Of a DNA stretch of 64,000 nt, positions 16,400 through 25,560 are shown one piece after another. The DNA is from Enterobacter soli ATCC BAA-2102 (GTDB taxonomy: Bacteria; Pseudomonadota; Gammaproteobacteria; Enterobacterales; Enterobacteriaceae). Made by a program: the position numbers and the translations under genes. The notes beneath the pieces are model-generated. The model was not told where the DNA came from. It worked only from the letters and a program-made list of their open reading frames with translations, and searched no databases. Within the stretch, counting starts at the first letter, position 1. The number at the start of each line of letters is the position of its first letter. Where the stretch lies: contig NZ_LXES01000051.1 of assembly GCF_001654845.1 (NCBI RefSeq), positions 246,069-310,068 of the forward strand. The letters are read 5' to 3'.

Positions 16400-18127
16400 A
16401 TGATTTCAGGCATTTTAGCATCCCCGGGTATCGCTTTCGGCAAAGCACTGCTGCTGAAAGAAGACGAAATCGTCATTGACCGGAAAAAAATTTCTGCCGA
16501 CAAGGTTGATCAGGAAGTTGAACGTTTTCTGAGCGGTCGTGCCAAGGCATCTGCGCAACTGGAAGCGATCAAAACTAAAGCTGGCGAAACTTTCGGTGAA
16601 GAAAAAGAAGCCATCTTCGAAGGGCACATCATGTTGCTCGAAGATGAGGAGCTGGAGCAGGAAATCATAGCCCTGATTAAAGATAAAGGCATGACGGCCG
16701 ATGCGGCTGCGCATGAAGTTATCGAAGGTCAGGCGACTGCCCTGGAAGAACTGGATGATGAATACCTGAAAGAGCGTGCGGCTGACGTACGTGACATCGG
16801 TAAGCGCCTGCTGCGCAACATCCTGGGTCTGGCCATCATCGATCTGAGCTCAATTCAGGACGAAGTTATCCTGGTTGCTGCTGACCTGACGCCATCTGAA
16901 ACCGCACAGCTGAACCTGAACAAGGTGCTGGGTTTCATCACTGACGCAGGCGGACGTACCTCCCACACCTCTATCATGGCGCGTTCTCTGGAACTGCCAG
17001 CCATCGTGGGCACCGGTAGCGTTACCGCTCAGGTGAAAAACGACGACTATCTGATTCTGGATGCCGTAAACAACCTGGTTTACGTCAACCCAACAAACGA
17101 AGAGATCGAGCAACTGCGTGCCGTTCAGGAGCAGGTTGCCACCGAGAAAGCGGAACTCGCTAAACTGAAAGACCTGCCAGCCATTACGCTGGACGGCCAT
17201 CAGGTAGAAGTGTGCGCGAACATCGGTACCGTACGTGACGTTGACGGCGCTGAGCGCAACGGTGCGGAAGGTGTAGGTCTGTATCGTACTGAATTCCTGT
17301 TCATGGACCGCGACGCGCTGCCAACTGAAGAAGAACAGTTTGCTGCGTACAAAGCTGTTGCTGAAGCTTGTGGCTCTCAGGCAGTTATTGTCCGTACTAT
17401 GGACATCGGTGGCGACAAAGAGCTGCCGTACATGAACTTCCCGAAAGAAGAGAACCCGTTCCTGGGCTGGCGTGCAGTGCGTATCGCCATGGATCGCAAA
17501 GAGATCCTGCGTGACCAGGTTCGCGCTATCCTGCGTGCTTCCGCTTTCGGTAAACTGCGCATCATGTTCCCAATGATCATCTCTGTTGAAGAAGTGCGTG
17601 CACTGAAGAAAGAGATCGAAATCTACAAACAGGAACTGCGTGACGAAGGTAAAGCCTTTGATGAAGCAATCGAAGTTGGCGTGATGGTGGAAACACCTGC
17701 TGCGGCGACCATTGCGCGTCATTTAGCCAAAGAAGTTGATTTCTTTAGTATCGGTACCAATGATTTAACGCAGTACACCCTGGCAGTTGACCGTGGTAAT
17801 GATATGATTTCACATCTCTACCAACCAATGTCACCGTCCGTACTGACGCTTATTAAGCAAGTTATTGATGCTTCTCATGCAGAAGGTAAATGGACAGGCA
17901 TGTGTGGTGAGCTTGCAGGCGACGAACGTGCTACACTTCTGTTGCTGGGTATGGGTCTGGACGAATTCTCTATGAGCGCCATTTCCATCCCTCGCATTAA
18001 GAAGATTATCCGTAACACGAACTTCGAAGATGCGAAGGTATTAGCAGAGCAAGCTCTTGCTCAACCGACAACGGACGAGTTAATGACGCTGGTTAACAAG
18101 TTCATTGAAGAAAAAACAATCTGCTAA
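16400..18127 (+). CDS. ptsI: PTS Enzyme I
   Basis: 575 residues, full length. It autophosphorylates from phosphoenolpyruvate and passes phosphate to HPr. The phosphorylated histidine is H189 in GGRTSHTSIMARS. The PEP-binding signature DFFSIGTNDLTQYTLAVDR is near residues 447-465, and the catalytic cysteine lies in GMCGELAGD near 502. It follows ptsH by 44 bases. Confidence 0.98.
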   Translation: MISGILASPGIAFGKALLLKEDEIVIDRKKISADKVDQEVERFLSGRAKASAQLEAIKTKAGETFGEEKEAIFEGHIMLLEDEELEQEIIALIKDKGMTADAAAHEVIEGQATALEELDDEYLKERAADVRDIGKRLLRNILGLAIIDLSSIQDEVILVAADLTPSETAQLNLNKVLGFITDAGGRTSHTSIMARSLELPAIVGTGSVTAQVKNDDYLILDAVNNLVYVNPTNEEIEQLRAVQEQVATEKAELAKLKDLPAITLDGHQVEVCANIGTVRDVDGAERNGAEGVGLYRTEFLFMDRDALPTEEEQFAAYKAVAEACGSQAVIVRTMDIGGDKELPYMNFPKEENPFLGWRAVRIAMDRKEILRDQVRAILRASAFGKLRIMFPMIISVEEVRALKKEIEIYKQELRDEGKAFDEAIEVGVMVETPAAATIARHLAKEVDFFSIGTNDLTQYTLAVDRGNDMISHLYQPMSPSVLTLIKQVIDASHAEGKWTGMCGELAGDERATLLLLGMGLDEFSMSAISIPRIKKIIRNTNFEDAKVLAEQALAQPTTDELMTLVNKFIEEKTIC

Positions 18128-18167
18128 TCCACGAGATGCAGCCCAATTTACTGCTTAGGAGAAGATC

Positions 18168-18677
18168 ATGGGTTTGTTCGATAAACTGAAATCTCTGGTT
18201 TCTGATGATAAGAAAGACTCCGGAACTATTGAGATTGTTGCTCCGCTCTCCGGCGAGATCGTCAACATCGAAGACGTGCCGGATGTAGTGTTTGCTGAGA
18301 AAATCGTTGGTGATGGCATTGCTATCAAACCAACTGGCAACAAAATGGTTGCTCCAGTTGACGGCACCATCGGTAAAATTTTTGAAACCAACCATGCGTT
18401 CTCTATCGAATCTGATAGCGGTATCGAACTGTTCGTTCACTTCGGTATCGACACCGTTGAACTGAAAGGCGAAGGCTTCAAACGTATCGCGGAAGAAGGC
18501 CAGCGTGTTAAAGTTGGCGACCCGGTCATTGAATTCGATCTGCCACTGCTGGAAGAGAAAGCCAAGTCTACCCTGACTCCGGTTGTTATCTCCAACATGG
18601 ACGAAATCAAAGAACTGATCAAACTGTCTGGCAGCGTTACCGTGGGTGAAACCCCGGTTATCCGCATCAAGAAGTAA
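18168..18677 (+). CDS. crr: PTS glucose-specific EIIA (Crr)
   Basis: 169 residues. It accepts phosphate from HPr at H91 (VHFGIDTVEL, counting Met1), with the partner histidine in NHAF near residue 76. The phosphorylated form activates adenylate cyclase; the unphosphorylated form blocks permeases such as LacY (inducer exclusion). Third gene of the pts operon, ended by a hairpin shared with convergent pdxK. Confidence 0.98.
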   Translation: MGLFDKLKSLVSDDKKDSGTIEIVAPLSGEIVNIEDVPDVVFAEKIVGDGIAIKPTGNKMVAPVDGTIGKIFETNHAFSIESDSGIELFVHFGIDTVELKGEGFKRIAEEGQRVKVGDPVIEFDLPLLEEKAKSTLTPVVISNMDEIKELIKLSGSVTVGETPVIRIKK

Positions 18678-18691
18678 TTCTTGCCGCACAG

Positions 18692-18721
18692 AAAAATGGC
18701 GCCTTCGGGCGCCATTTTTGT
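18692..18721. terminator. Bidirectional terminator between crr and pdxK
   Basis: Stem AAAATGGCGCC / GGCGCCATTTT with loop TTCGG. The paired A-run and T-run let it act on both convergent transcripts. Confidence 0.88.
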
Positions 18722-19558
18722 TTATGCAGGTAAGATAAGCTCGTCGTATCCTTTCGACTGCGTATAAGTCATCACGTCCGTGACGCGATCGCCCGCTCGG
18801 CGAATCGCATCCGCCACCGTTTTGCCCCCGACAATGCCGCTCACCAGCTCAGAGCAGAACAGGTCGCCCGTGCCTTTCAGGTCAGTCTCTACGCGCGGGT
18901 GCGCACTGACCGTCACGCTCTCTTTGGTCACCAGCACAACATGAATGTTTTCAGGGTCGTCAGCTACCGGAGCGCTGGTGATCGCCACCCATTTCAGCGT
19001 CTCTGACAACAGTCCCTGCGCAGCCTCAATGGCGCTTTCAGGCGTCCGGCACGGTTTACCGCTTAAGATTTCAAGCTCAAAGACATTTGGCGTGATGCCC
19101 TGCGCCAGGGGCAGCAGATGCTGACGGTAGGCGTCTGGAATGTCGGGCTTAACATAGATACCGCTGTCGGTATCGCCAATCACCGGATCGACCAGCACCA
19201 GTAAATCAGGATGCTGTACCTTGATGGCGTTAAGCCACTGGGCCAGCAGCGCAATCTGGCTGGCGCTGCCCATGTAGCCAGTGGTAACCGCTTTTAATTC
19301 GCGCAGGATGTCACGCTCTTCCAGCGCTTTAAGATAGCCGCTAAACCACTCATCGGGGATCACGCCGCCGTAAAAGGTGTCGTAATGCGGCGTGTTGCTG
19401 AACAGGACCGTCGGCACGGCGGTAACGTTTAGCTGATGCGTTCTGATGTTAGGCACCGCAATGCTGTTACCCACGCTGCCGTACACGACCTGCGACTGCA
19501 CCGCGACAATATCGGTTTGCTGCGCCCGGGATGTGTCCCGAAATAAAACCATCTCCAT
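18722..19558 (-). CDS. pdxK: Pyridoxal/pyridoxine kinase PdxK
   Basis: 278 residues; E. coli PdxK is 283. Ribokinase-family kinase phosphorylating pyridoxal, pyridoxine and pyridoxamine to make PLP in salvage. Motifs: SQVVYGSVGNSIAVP (about residues 22-36), VDPVIGD (about 122) and the catalytic GTGDLF (about 230). It starts only 5 bases after the cysM stop, so it is probably co-transcribed with cysM. In E. coli yfeK and yfeS lie between them; here they are missing. Starting at the second ATG would shorten it by two residues. Confidence 0.93.
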   Translation of the reverse strand: MEMVLFRDTSRAQQTDIVAVQSQVVYGSVGNSIAVPNIRTHQLNVTAVPTVLFSNTPHYDTFYGGVIPDEWFSGYLKALEERDILRELKAVTTGYMGSASQIALLAQWLNAIKVQHPDLLVLVDPVIGDTDSGIYVKPDIPDAYRQHLLPLAQGITPNVFELEILSGKPCRTPESAIEAAQGLLSETLKWVAITSAPVADDPENIHVVLVTKESVTVSAHPRVETDLKGTGDLFCSELVSGIVGGKTVADAIRRAGDRVTDVMTYTQSKGYDELILPA

Positions 19559-19563
19559 GATGC

Positions 19564-20475
19564 TTAAATCCCCGCCCCCTGCGAATAACTCTCTTCACCA
19601 AAGACACCGGTAGACAGATAACGATCTCCGCGATCGCAGATAATCGCTACCACCACTGCGCCCGGATTTGCCTGAGCAACCCGGATCGCGCCCGCTACCG
19701 CGCCGCCCGAACTGACACCGCAAAAGATACCTTCACGGACAGCCAGCTCGCGCATGGTATTTTCCGCCTCGCGCTGGTGAATATCCAGTACCTGATCCAC
19801 AAGCTGTGCGTTAAAAATCCCCGGCATGTATTCAGCAGGCCAGCGGCGAATACCGGGAATACTGCTCCCCTCTTCCGGCTGCAGTCCAACAATGGTGACG
19901 GGTTTAGCCTGCTCACGCAGAAAACGGGAAACCCCCGTAATGGTGCCCGTAGTACCCATGCTGGAGACAAAATGGCTGATGCGCCCTTCGGTTTGCTGCC
20001 AGATTTCCGGGCCGGTAGTGGTGTAGTGCGCGTACGGGTTGTCCGGGTTGTTGAACTGATCGAGCAGCTTCCCTTCGCCGCGTTCGGCCATCTCCAGCGC
20101 TAAGTCACGCGCCCCTTCCATCCCCTGCTCTTTGGTCACCAGAATCAGTTCCGCGCCGTAAGCACGCATAGCAGCGCGGCGTTCCTGGCTCATGTTATCC
20201 GGCATCAGCAGCTTCATGCGATAGCCTTTCAGCGCGGCGATCATCGCCAGGGCGATGCCTGTGTTGCCGCTGGTTGCTTCAATCAGCACGTCGCCGGGCT
20301 TAATCTCGCCGCGCTTTTCCGCCTGGACAATCATCGACAATGCCGCTCTGTCCTTGACGGAGCCCGCCGGGTTATTACCTTCGAGTTTGACCCAGATTTC
20401 GCTGCCGTTGCCAGGCCCCATACGCTGAAGTTTGACCAGAGGGGTGTTGCCGATCGTGTGTTCTAATGTACTCAT
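19564..20475 (-). CDS. cysM: Cysteine synthase B (O-acetylserine sulfhydrylase B)
   Basis: 303 residues from MSTLEHTIGNTPL, the same length as E. coli CysM. PLP enzyme; PLP lysine K41 in AGSVKDRAAL, substrate loop TSGNTG near residues 69-74 and GTTGTITG near 175. Unlike CysK it can also use thiosulfate to make S-sulfocysteine. The frame stays open to 20712, but that extension runs through a palindromic repeat and is not conserved. Downstream of cysPTWA, as in E. coli. Confidence 0.96.
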   Translation of the reverse strand: MSTLEHTIGNTPLVKLQRMGPGNGSEIWVKLEGNNPAGSVKDRAALSMIVQAEKRGEIKPGDVLIEATSGNTGIALAMIAALKGYRMKLLMPDNMSQERRAAMRAYGAELILVTKEQGMEGARDLALEMAERGEGKLLDQFNNPDNPYAHYTTTGPEIWQQTEGRISHFVSSMGTTGTITGVSRFLREQAKPVTIVGLQPEEGSSIPGIRRWPAEYMPGIFNAQLVDQVLDIHQREAENTMRELAVREGIFCGVSSGGAVAGAIRVAQANPGAVVVAIICDRGDRYLSTGVFGEESYSQGAGI

Positions 20476-20489
20476 GCTCGTTGCCCAAT

Positions 20490-20573
20490 AAAAAGCCCGG
20501 TGCCGCTTTCGCTTACCGGGCCTACAGAGAGCACGATTGTAGGCCGGGTAAGCGCAGCGCCACCCGGCAAAAC
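20490..20573. repeat. BIME: two REP units between cysA and cysM
   Basis: Two REP-like palindromes in inverted order: GCCCGGTGCCGC...CTTACCGGGCCTAC and GTAGGCCGGGTAAGCGCAGC...CCACCCGGC. This is the classic bacterial interspersed mosaic element arrangement found between genes of one transcript. It may stabilise upstream cys mRNA and lower cysM expression relative to cysA. Confidence 0.85.
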
Positions 20574-20590
20574 TACGTGATCTTAACCTA

Positions 20591-21685
20591 TCAGGCTGAC
20601 TCCGCCAGAGCAATATCCTCGCGCGTTTCAATACGCTCGTTACCGTGGTAAATCCGCGCATGTTGCAAGCCAACAAACAGGCGCTCGCCCCGGAATGGCG
20701 GCTCTTCATCACGCATAACCACGGTCAGGGGCTCGGTGTACCAGCCCAGAGGTTGTACTACCAATTGGGTGTAGTGACCTTTAGGGCTAGCTTCCAGCAC
20801 CTGTACCGGCAGAGGTGAGTCGAGACTGGTGCGACGGCTCACATCCACTTCCCACGGGCGCAGGAACAAATCAACCGGCCCCTGATGCGCAGAGGTATAG
20901 CCCAGCGGCCAGCGGTGCGCGCCGACGTGGAATTGCCCCCCGCGAATGGTGCCCTGCAAACGGTTCACTTCGCCCATAAATTCCAGCACGAAACGGGTCG
21001 CCGGTTCGCGCCAGAGCTGTTCTGGTTCATCAACCTGCTCGATGTTACCCTGGCTCATCACCACCACGCGGTCGGCCACTTCCATCGCCTCTTCCTGGTC
21101 GTGGGTCACGAAGACGCTGGTGAACTGAAGTTCTTCATGCAGCTGACGCAGCCAGCGACGCAGCTCTTTACGCACCTGTGCATCGAGCGCGCCAAACGGC
21201 TCATCCAGCAACAGGATCTGCGGCTCTACTGCCAGCGCACGCGCCAGCGCCACACGCTGTTTCTGCCCGCCAGACAGCTGCGCCGGGAAGCGATCGGCCA
21301 GATGGGCCAGCTGCACCATCTCCAGCAACTTGGTGACTTTCGCCTTAATCGTGGCAGCGTCCGGGCGTTCACGGCGTGGCAGCACGGTCAGGCCGAAGGC
21401 GATGTTATCGAACACCGTCATGTGGCGGAACAGCGCGTAATGCTGGAACACAAAACCCACCTTACGGTCGCGGGCATGAAGACGGCTCACGTCGGTGCCG
21501 TGGAAACGGATGTGCCCGCTGGACTGATGCTCAAGCCCGGCGATAATACGCAGCAATGTGGTTTTACCGGAGCCAGACGGCCCCAGCAGCGCCACCATTT
21601 GTCCGGAAGGGATATCCAGCGAGATATCATTCAGCACCTGGGTGCGACCAAAAGACTTCTTAATATTGGCAATCTCAATGCTCAT
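20591..21685 (-). CDS. cysA: Sulfate/thiosulfate ABC transporter ATP-binding protein CysA
   Basis: 364 residues. ATPase of the periplasmic sulfate/thiosulfate importer. Walker A GPSGSGKTT (residues 35-43), signature LSGGQ (about 135), Walker B LLLDEPFGA (about 155) and the switch histidine in FVTHDQEEA (about 191). A C-terminal TOBE-like regulatory region follows from residue ~240. Start overlaps the end of cysW by 11 bases, so the two are translationally coupled. Confidence 0.97.
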   Translation of the reverse strand: MSIEIANIKKSFGRTQVLNDISLDIPSGQMVALLGPSGSGKTTLLRIIAGLEHQSSGHIRFHGTDVSRLHARDRKVGFVFQHYALFRHMTVFDNIAFGLTVLPRRERPDAATIKAKVTKLLEMVQLAHLADRFPAQLSGGQKQRVALARALAVEPQILLLDEPFGALDAQVRKELRRWLRQLHEELQFTSVFVTHDQEEAMEVADRVVVMSQGNIEQVDEPEQLWREPATRFVLEFMGEVNRLQGTIRGGQFHVGAHRWPLGYTSAHQGPVDLFLRPWEVDVSRRTSLDSPLPVQVLEASPKGHYTQLVVQPLGWYTEPLTVVMRDEEPPFRGERLFVGLQHARIYHGNERIETREDIALAESA

Positions 21686-22550
21686 GATTTCCCTCCTGAT
21701 GCTGACGTTTTTCCTGATTCTCTAAACGCCACTGCACCACACTCTTCAAAAACAGGGTCAAAATAGCCATCAGCGTCAGTAACGCTGCGGCGGTAAAGGA
21801 ACCGACGGTATTGTAGTCCTGTTCCAGTAATTCAATTTGTAACGGCAGCGACAGAGTTTCGCCGCGGATCGATCCGGATACCACCGACACCGCACCAAAC
21901 TCGCCAATCGCGCGGGCGTTGGTCAGTACCACGCCGTAAAGCAGCGCCCAGCGGATGTTTGGCAGCGTCACACGGCGGAACATCTGCCAGCCGGATGCGC
22001 CCAGCAGCACCGCCGCTTCGTCTTCATTGCTGCCCTGGCTCAACATCACCGGCACCAGCTCGCGCACCACAAACGGACAGGTCACAAACACCGTCACCAG
22101 CACCATGCCCGGCCAGGCGAACATGACCTGCAGGTTGTGCTCATCAAGCCAGCCGCCCAGCGGGCCATTGGAGCCGTAAAACAGCAGATAAACCAGACCG
22201 GCCACCACAGGTGACACGGCAAACGGGATATCCAGCAGGGTCAGCAGAAGCTGACGCCCCGGGAAGTTAAAGCGCGTCACCAGCCAGGCCAGCAGCGTAC
22301 CGAACACCAGGTTGACCGGCACGGTGATAAGCGCAATCAGCACGGTCAGCCAGATGGCGTGCAGCATGTCCGGGTTAGCAAGGTTTTCCAGCGCTGGCAT
22401 CAGCCCTTTGCTGAACGCCTGAACGAAGATATAGACCATTGGCACGACGAGGATGAACGCAGACACCAGCACGCCCGTACCAATCAGAAACCATTTTCCC
22501 CAGTTAATGCGGGGCGCGTCGTAACGCTTCAATTGAGTAACTTCCGCCAT
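21675..22550 (-). CDS. cysW: Sulfate/thiosulfate ABC transporter permease CysW
   Basis: 291 residues with about six membrane segments. The EAA loop that docks onto CysA is EDEAAVLLGASGWQMFRRVTLP, around residues 175-196. With CysT it forms the membrane channel of the importer. Its start overlaps the cysT stop by one base and its end overlaps cysA by 11. Confidence 0.96.
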   Translation of the reverse strand: MAEVTQLKRYDAPRINWGKWFLIGTGVLVSAFILVVPMVYIFVQAFSKGLMPALENLANPDMLHAIWLTVLIALITVPVNLVFGTLLAWLVTRFNFPGRQLLLTLLDIPFAVSPVVAGLVYLLFYGSNGPLGGWLDEHNLQVMFAWPGMVLVTVFVTCPFVVRELVPVMLSQGSNEDEAAVLLGASGWQMFRRVTLPNIRWALLYGVVLTNARAIGEFGAVSVVSGSIRGETLSLPLQIELLEQDYNTVGSFTAAALLTLMAILTLFLKSVVQWRLENQEKRQHQEGNHEH

Positions 22551-23383
22551 CAGTGACCTACCACACGTCGACCAAAGCGACTTTGCAGAGTGTTAATCGA
22601 GAACAGCAGCAGCAGCGATGCGGCCAGGATCACCGACGCGATAGCGCTGGCTGCCGGATAATCAAACTCCTGCAAACGCACAAAAATCATCAGCGAGGTG
22701 ACTTCTGTTTTCCACGCGATGTTCCCGGCGATGAAGATAACCGCGCCGAACTCACCAAGACTGCGAGTGAACGACAGCGCCACGCCCGCCAGCAGTGCCG
22801 GAGACAGCTCTGGCAATACCACTTTTCGGAAGCTCTGCCAGCGCGTCGCGCCCAGTGTTTCAGCCGCTTCTTCGTATTCCGGGCCTAATTCCTCCAGCAC
22901 AGGCTGAACGGTACGCACCACAAACGGAATACTGGTAAAGGCCATCGCCACGGCAATACCAAGCCAGGTGTAGGTCACTTTGATATCAAACTTCGCCAGC
23001 CATTCGCCGTAAAAACCGTTCACGGAAAAGAGCGATGCCAGGGTTAAACCGGCTACCGCCGTCGGCAGGGCAAAGGGCAAATCCATTAACGCGTCGAGCA
23101 ATGTACGGCCCGGGAAACGGTAGCGGGTTAAGATCCACGCCATCAGCAGACCGAACACGCCGTTGAAAATCGAGGCCACAAACGCCGACAGCAGCGTCAC
23201 TTTGTAGGCGGCCACGACCTGAGGGTTGGTGACCACTTCCCAGTACTGCGACCAGCTCATCTGCGCGAGCTGCATCACCAGCGCGCTCAGCGGCAACAAC
23301 AAAATCAGGCAGACGAACAGCAGGCTGGTCCCGAGGCTTAAGGTAAAGCCCGGCAGCACACGTCTGGAAGAAACTGCAAACAT
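22550..23383 (-). CDS. cysT: Sulfate/thiosulfate ABC transporter permease CysT (CysU)
   Basis: 277 residues with six predicted membrane helices. EAA loop EYEEAAETLGATRWQSFRKV is near residues 165-184. Partner of CysW. Overlaps cysP and cysW by one base each, showing a tightly packed operon. Some annotations name it cysU. Confidence 0.96.
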   Translation of the reverse strand: MFAVSSRRVLPGFTLSLGTSLLFVCLILLLPLSALVMQLAQMSWSQYWEVVTNPQVVAAYKVTLLSAFVASIFNGVFGLLMAWILTRYRFPGRTLLDALMDLPFALPTAVAGLTLASLFSVNGFYGEWLAKFDIKVTYTWLGIAVAMAFTSIPFVVRTVQPVLEELGPEYEEAAETLGATRWQSFRKVVLPELSPALLAGVALSFTRSLGEFGAVIFIAGNIAWKTEVTSLMIFVRLQEFDYPAASAIASVILAASLLLLFSINTLQSRFGRRVVGH

Positions 23384-24396
23384 TACTTACGCCCCGCCGC
23401 CAGCAACTTGTCCAACTCACCGCCACTGGCAAAATGTGTTTTCATCACATCAGGCCAGGAGCCGAAATGGTCTTCCACGCGGAACAGCTCGGTCTGCGGG
23501 AATTTGTCCTTCAGTTTGTTCATCACTTCCGGGTTATTCACACGGTAGTAATAATCAGTGATAACGGTCTGCGCCTGCGGGCTGTACAGATAGTTGAGGT
23601 AGGCTTTCGCCGCTTTCTCTGTACCGTTGGCTACAACGTTTTTATCCACCCATGCCACCGGGAACTCGGCCAGGATGTTGGTTTTCGGGATAACAACTTC
23701 AAAGCCCTGCGCTTCGTACTGCTTACGGATGTTGTTCACTTCCGATTCAAAGCTAATCAGCACATCGCCCAGACCGCGTTCCGCGAAGGTGGTGGTCGCG
23801 CCGCGACCGCCGGTATCAAACACTTCGACGTTTTTCAGGAACTGGGTCATGAACTGCTCGGTTTTAACTTTATCGTTACCGTCAGCTTTGTCCGCCGCGC
23901 CCCACGCCGCCAGATAGGTATAACGCGCGTTGCCGGAGGTTTTCGGATTCGGGAAAATCAGTTTTACGTCAGAACGCACCAGGTCGTTCCAGTCGTGAAT
24001 ATTTTTCGGGTTGCCCTTACGCACCAGGAAACCCATGGTGGAGTAGAACGGCGAGCTGTTATTCGGCAGACGGCTCTGCCAGTCCGCCGGGAGCAGCTTG
24101 CCTTTGTCATGCAGGATCTGCACGTCCGTCACCTGGTTGTAGGTCACCACGTCCGCTTTCAGGCCCTGAAGGATCGCCAGCGCCTGTTTGGACGAGCCCG
24201 CATGAGATTGTTTGATGGTCAGCTTGTCGCCGTTATTCTCTTTTGCCCACTGCTGTTCAAACGGTGGGTTCAGGGCGGCAAACAGCTCGCGGGACACATC
24301 ATAAGAACTGTTCAACAGCTCAGTTGCCTGCGCCTGTGCCACCAGCAGTAAACCTGCCAGCGCCAGAGATCCTTTTTTCAGTACAGTAACGGCCAT
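23383..24396 (-). CDS. cysP: Thiosulfate-binding periplasmic protein CysP
   Basis: 337 residues. A signal peptide ends near ALLLVAQAQA (about residue 24). Periplasmic receptor that binds thiosulfate (and sulfate) and delivers it to CysTWA. Conserved stretches include SYDVSRELF near the mature N-terminus, QSHAGSSKQALAILQGLKADVVT and FPNPKTSGNARYTYLAAWGA. First gene of cysPTWA, with a probable CysB-controlled promoter upstream. Confidence 0.96.
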   Translation of the reverse strand: MAVTVLKKGSLALAGLLLVAQAQATELLNSSYDVSRELFAALNPPFEQQWAKENNGDKLTIKQSHAGSSKQALAILQGLKADVVTYNQVTDVQILHDKGKLLPADWQSRLPNNSSPFYSTMGFLVRKGNPKNIHDWNDLVRSDVKLIFPNPKTSGNARYTYLAAWGAADKADGNDKVKTEQFMTQFLKNVEVFDTGGRGATTTFAERGLGDVLISFESEVNNIRKQYEAQGFEVVIPKTNILAEFPVAWVDKNVVANGTEKAAKAYLNYLYSPQAQTVITDYYYRVNNPEVMNKLKDKFPQTELFRVEDHFGSWPDVMKTHFASGGELDKLLAAGRK

Positions 24397-24510
24397 TGAG
24401 CACCCTTATAAATGTGATGACTATCTAATGGTCATAATATTTATAACGAGTACGAAAGGAGTAACGGTTTTATATACCGTTTGGTGATTTACAAGCAGAA
24501 AAGAGAATAA
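24397..24510 (-). promoter_or_regulatory. cysP promoter region (probable CysB target)
   Basis: AT-rich region upstream of cysP. On the minus strand it contains TTATAAATATTATGACC and an inverted repeat AACGGT-N7-ACCGTT (24463-24481). CysB activates this promoter in E. coli and Salmonella; the binding site itself is inferred from position and base composition. Confidence 0.5.
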
Positions 24511-24537
24511 GGGTGCGGCCTGATGCCCTCACCCCAG

Positions 24538-24558
24538 CCCTCTCCCACAGGGAGAGGG
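24538..24558. repeat. CCCTCTCCC-type palindromic repeat downstream of yfeX
   Basis: Stem CCCTCTCCC / GGGAGAGGG with loop ACA, preceded by CCCTCACCCCAG. Same family as the elements near 29.1 kb and 56.1 kb. It is transcribed at the 3' end of yfeX and may terminate or stabilise that mRNA. Confidence 0.75.
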
Positions 24559-24568
24559 AGAAAGGTCA

Positions 24569-25468
24569 TTACAGCGCCAGTAGGCGCTCAACGGACGGCG
24601 CGAAGTAGTAGCCGCCGGTTACCGGTTTGGTGAAACGCAGCATCGCATCGCGCTTGCCGTCGGTATCGCCAAACATGCTCAGCAGTTGCTGTTCGATATT
24701 GTACAGACGTGCGCAGTACGCGCAGAAGTACAGGCCATGCGTGCCGCTTGCCGTGCCATACGGCAGGCTCTGGCGAACAATCTTCAGGCCTTTGCCGTCT
24801 TCTTTCAGATCAACACGGGTCAGGTGAGACGTAACCGGACGGTCGTCGCCGTCGATCTCTTCGTTGGCTTCTTTGGTACGACCGATCATCATCTCCTGGT
24901 CGTGCACGCTCATGCGATTAAGCTGCTTGAGGTTGTGCTCCCAGCGCTGCACGAACACATAGCTGCCGCCTGCGTCCACACCGTCTTTGATGACCGCCAC
25001 TTCACGGCGCGTCTCTTCACCCGCCGGGTTTTCAGTACCGTCGACAAAGCCGCTCAGATCGCGCTCTTCTACCCAGCGGAAACCGTGCACTTCTTCCTGC
25101 ACGTCGATGCTGTCGCCAAACGCTGCTACCGCCGCCTGCGCAACAGAGAAGTTCACGTCGTGACGTAAAGAGAGAATATGAATCAGTACATCGTACTGGG
25201 TCGCTGGCGCAAGACCTTTACCGTAAGGGATAAAGTCTTTCAGCTCTTCTGCCCCTTCGCCGCCGCTCAGCTGACGCCAGACGTTATTACCGAAGGCAAC
25301 AACCGCGCCCAGGTGGGCGTCAGGGAATTTGGCCTGGAAGGAAGCCAGTTTATCAACGAATACTTTGCTGGCCGCACGCAGGGCATCCACGTCCCCTTTT
25401 ACATTGGCTTCAATCCAAATCGCCGCGCGGCAATGTTCTGGCAAAATGCCACTCTGAACCTGAGACAT
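24569..25468 (-). CDS. yfeX: Dye-decolourising heme peroxidase YfeX
   Basis: 299 residues from MSQVQSGILP, matching E. coli in length and start; the upstream 13 codons are not conserved. DyP-type peroxidase with the distal GXXDG signature in GFVDGTENP (about residues 141-149) and a conserved proximal region around TSHLTRVDLK. The family binds heme and acts on porphyrinogens and dyes; a proposed iron-release role is disputed. Cytosolic. Gene order yfeX-yfeY-yfeZ-ypeA is as in E. coli. Confidence 0.94.
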   Translation of the reverse strand: MSQVQSGILPEHCRAAIWIEANVKGDVDALRAASKVFVDKLASFQAKFPDAHLGAVVAFGNNVWRQLSGGEGAEELKDFIPYGKGLAPATQYDVLIHILSLRHDVNFSVAQAAVAAFGDSIDVQEEVHGFRWVEERDLSGFVDGTENPAGEETRREVAVIKDGVDAGGSYVFVQRWEHNLKQLNRMSVHDQEMMIGRTKEANEEIDGDDRPVTSHLTRVDLKEDGKGLKIVRQSLPYGTASGTHGLYFCAYCARLYNIEQQLLSMFGDTDGKRDAMLRFTKPVTGGYYFAPSVERLLAL

Positions 25469-25560
25469 CGCTCCTCCTGAAATAAAGATGCCACGACAAC
25501 GTGGCATTCATGGCGGCTATTATACCTGGATTTCAGCGAGGCGGTTTGTTCAGACGCAAA

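Noticed and set aside
16850..17722. 290-residue reading frame antisense to ptsI
   Set aside because: Opposite-strand shadow of ptsI; Phe/His-rich with no family resemblance.
20476..20712. 79-codon N-terminal extension of cysM
   Set aside because: It crosses a REP-type repeat and part of cysA and is not conserved; the start at 20475 matches the family.
23434..24351. 305-residue reading frame antisense to cysP
   Set aside because: Mirror of cysP codons, whose real product is clearly identified.
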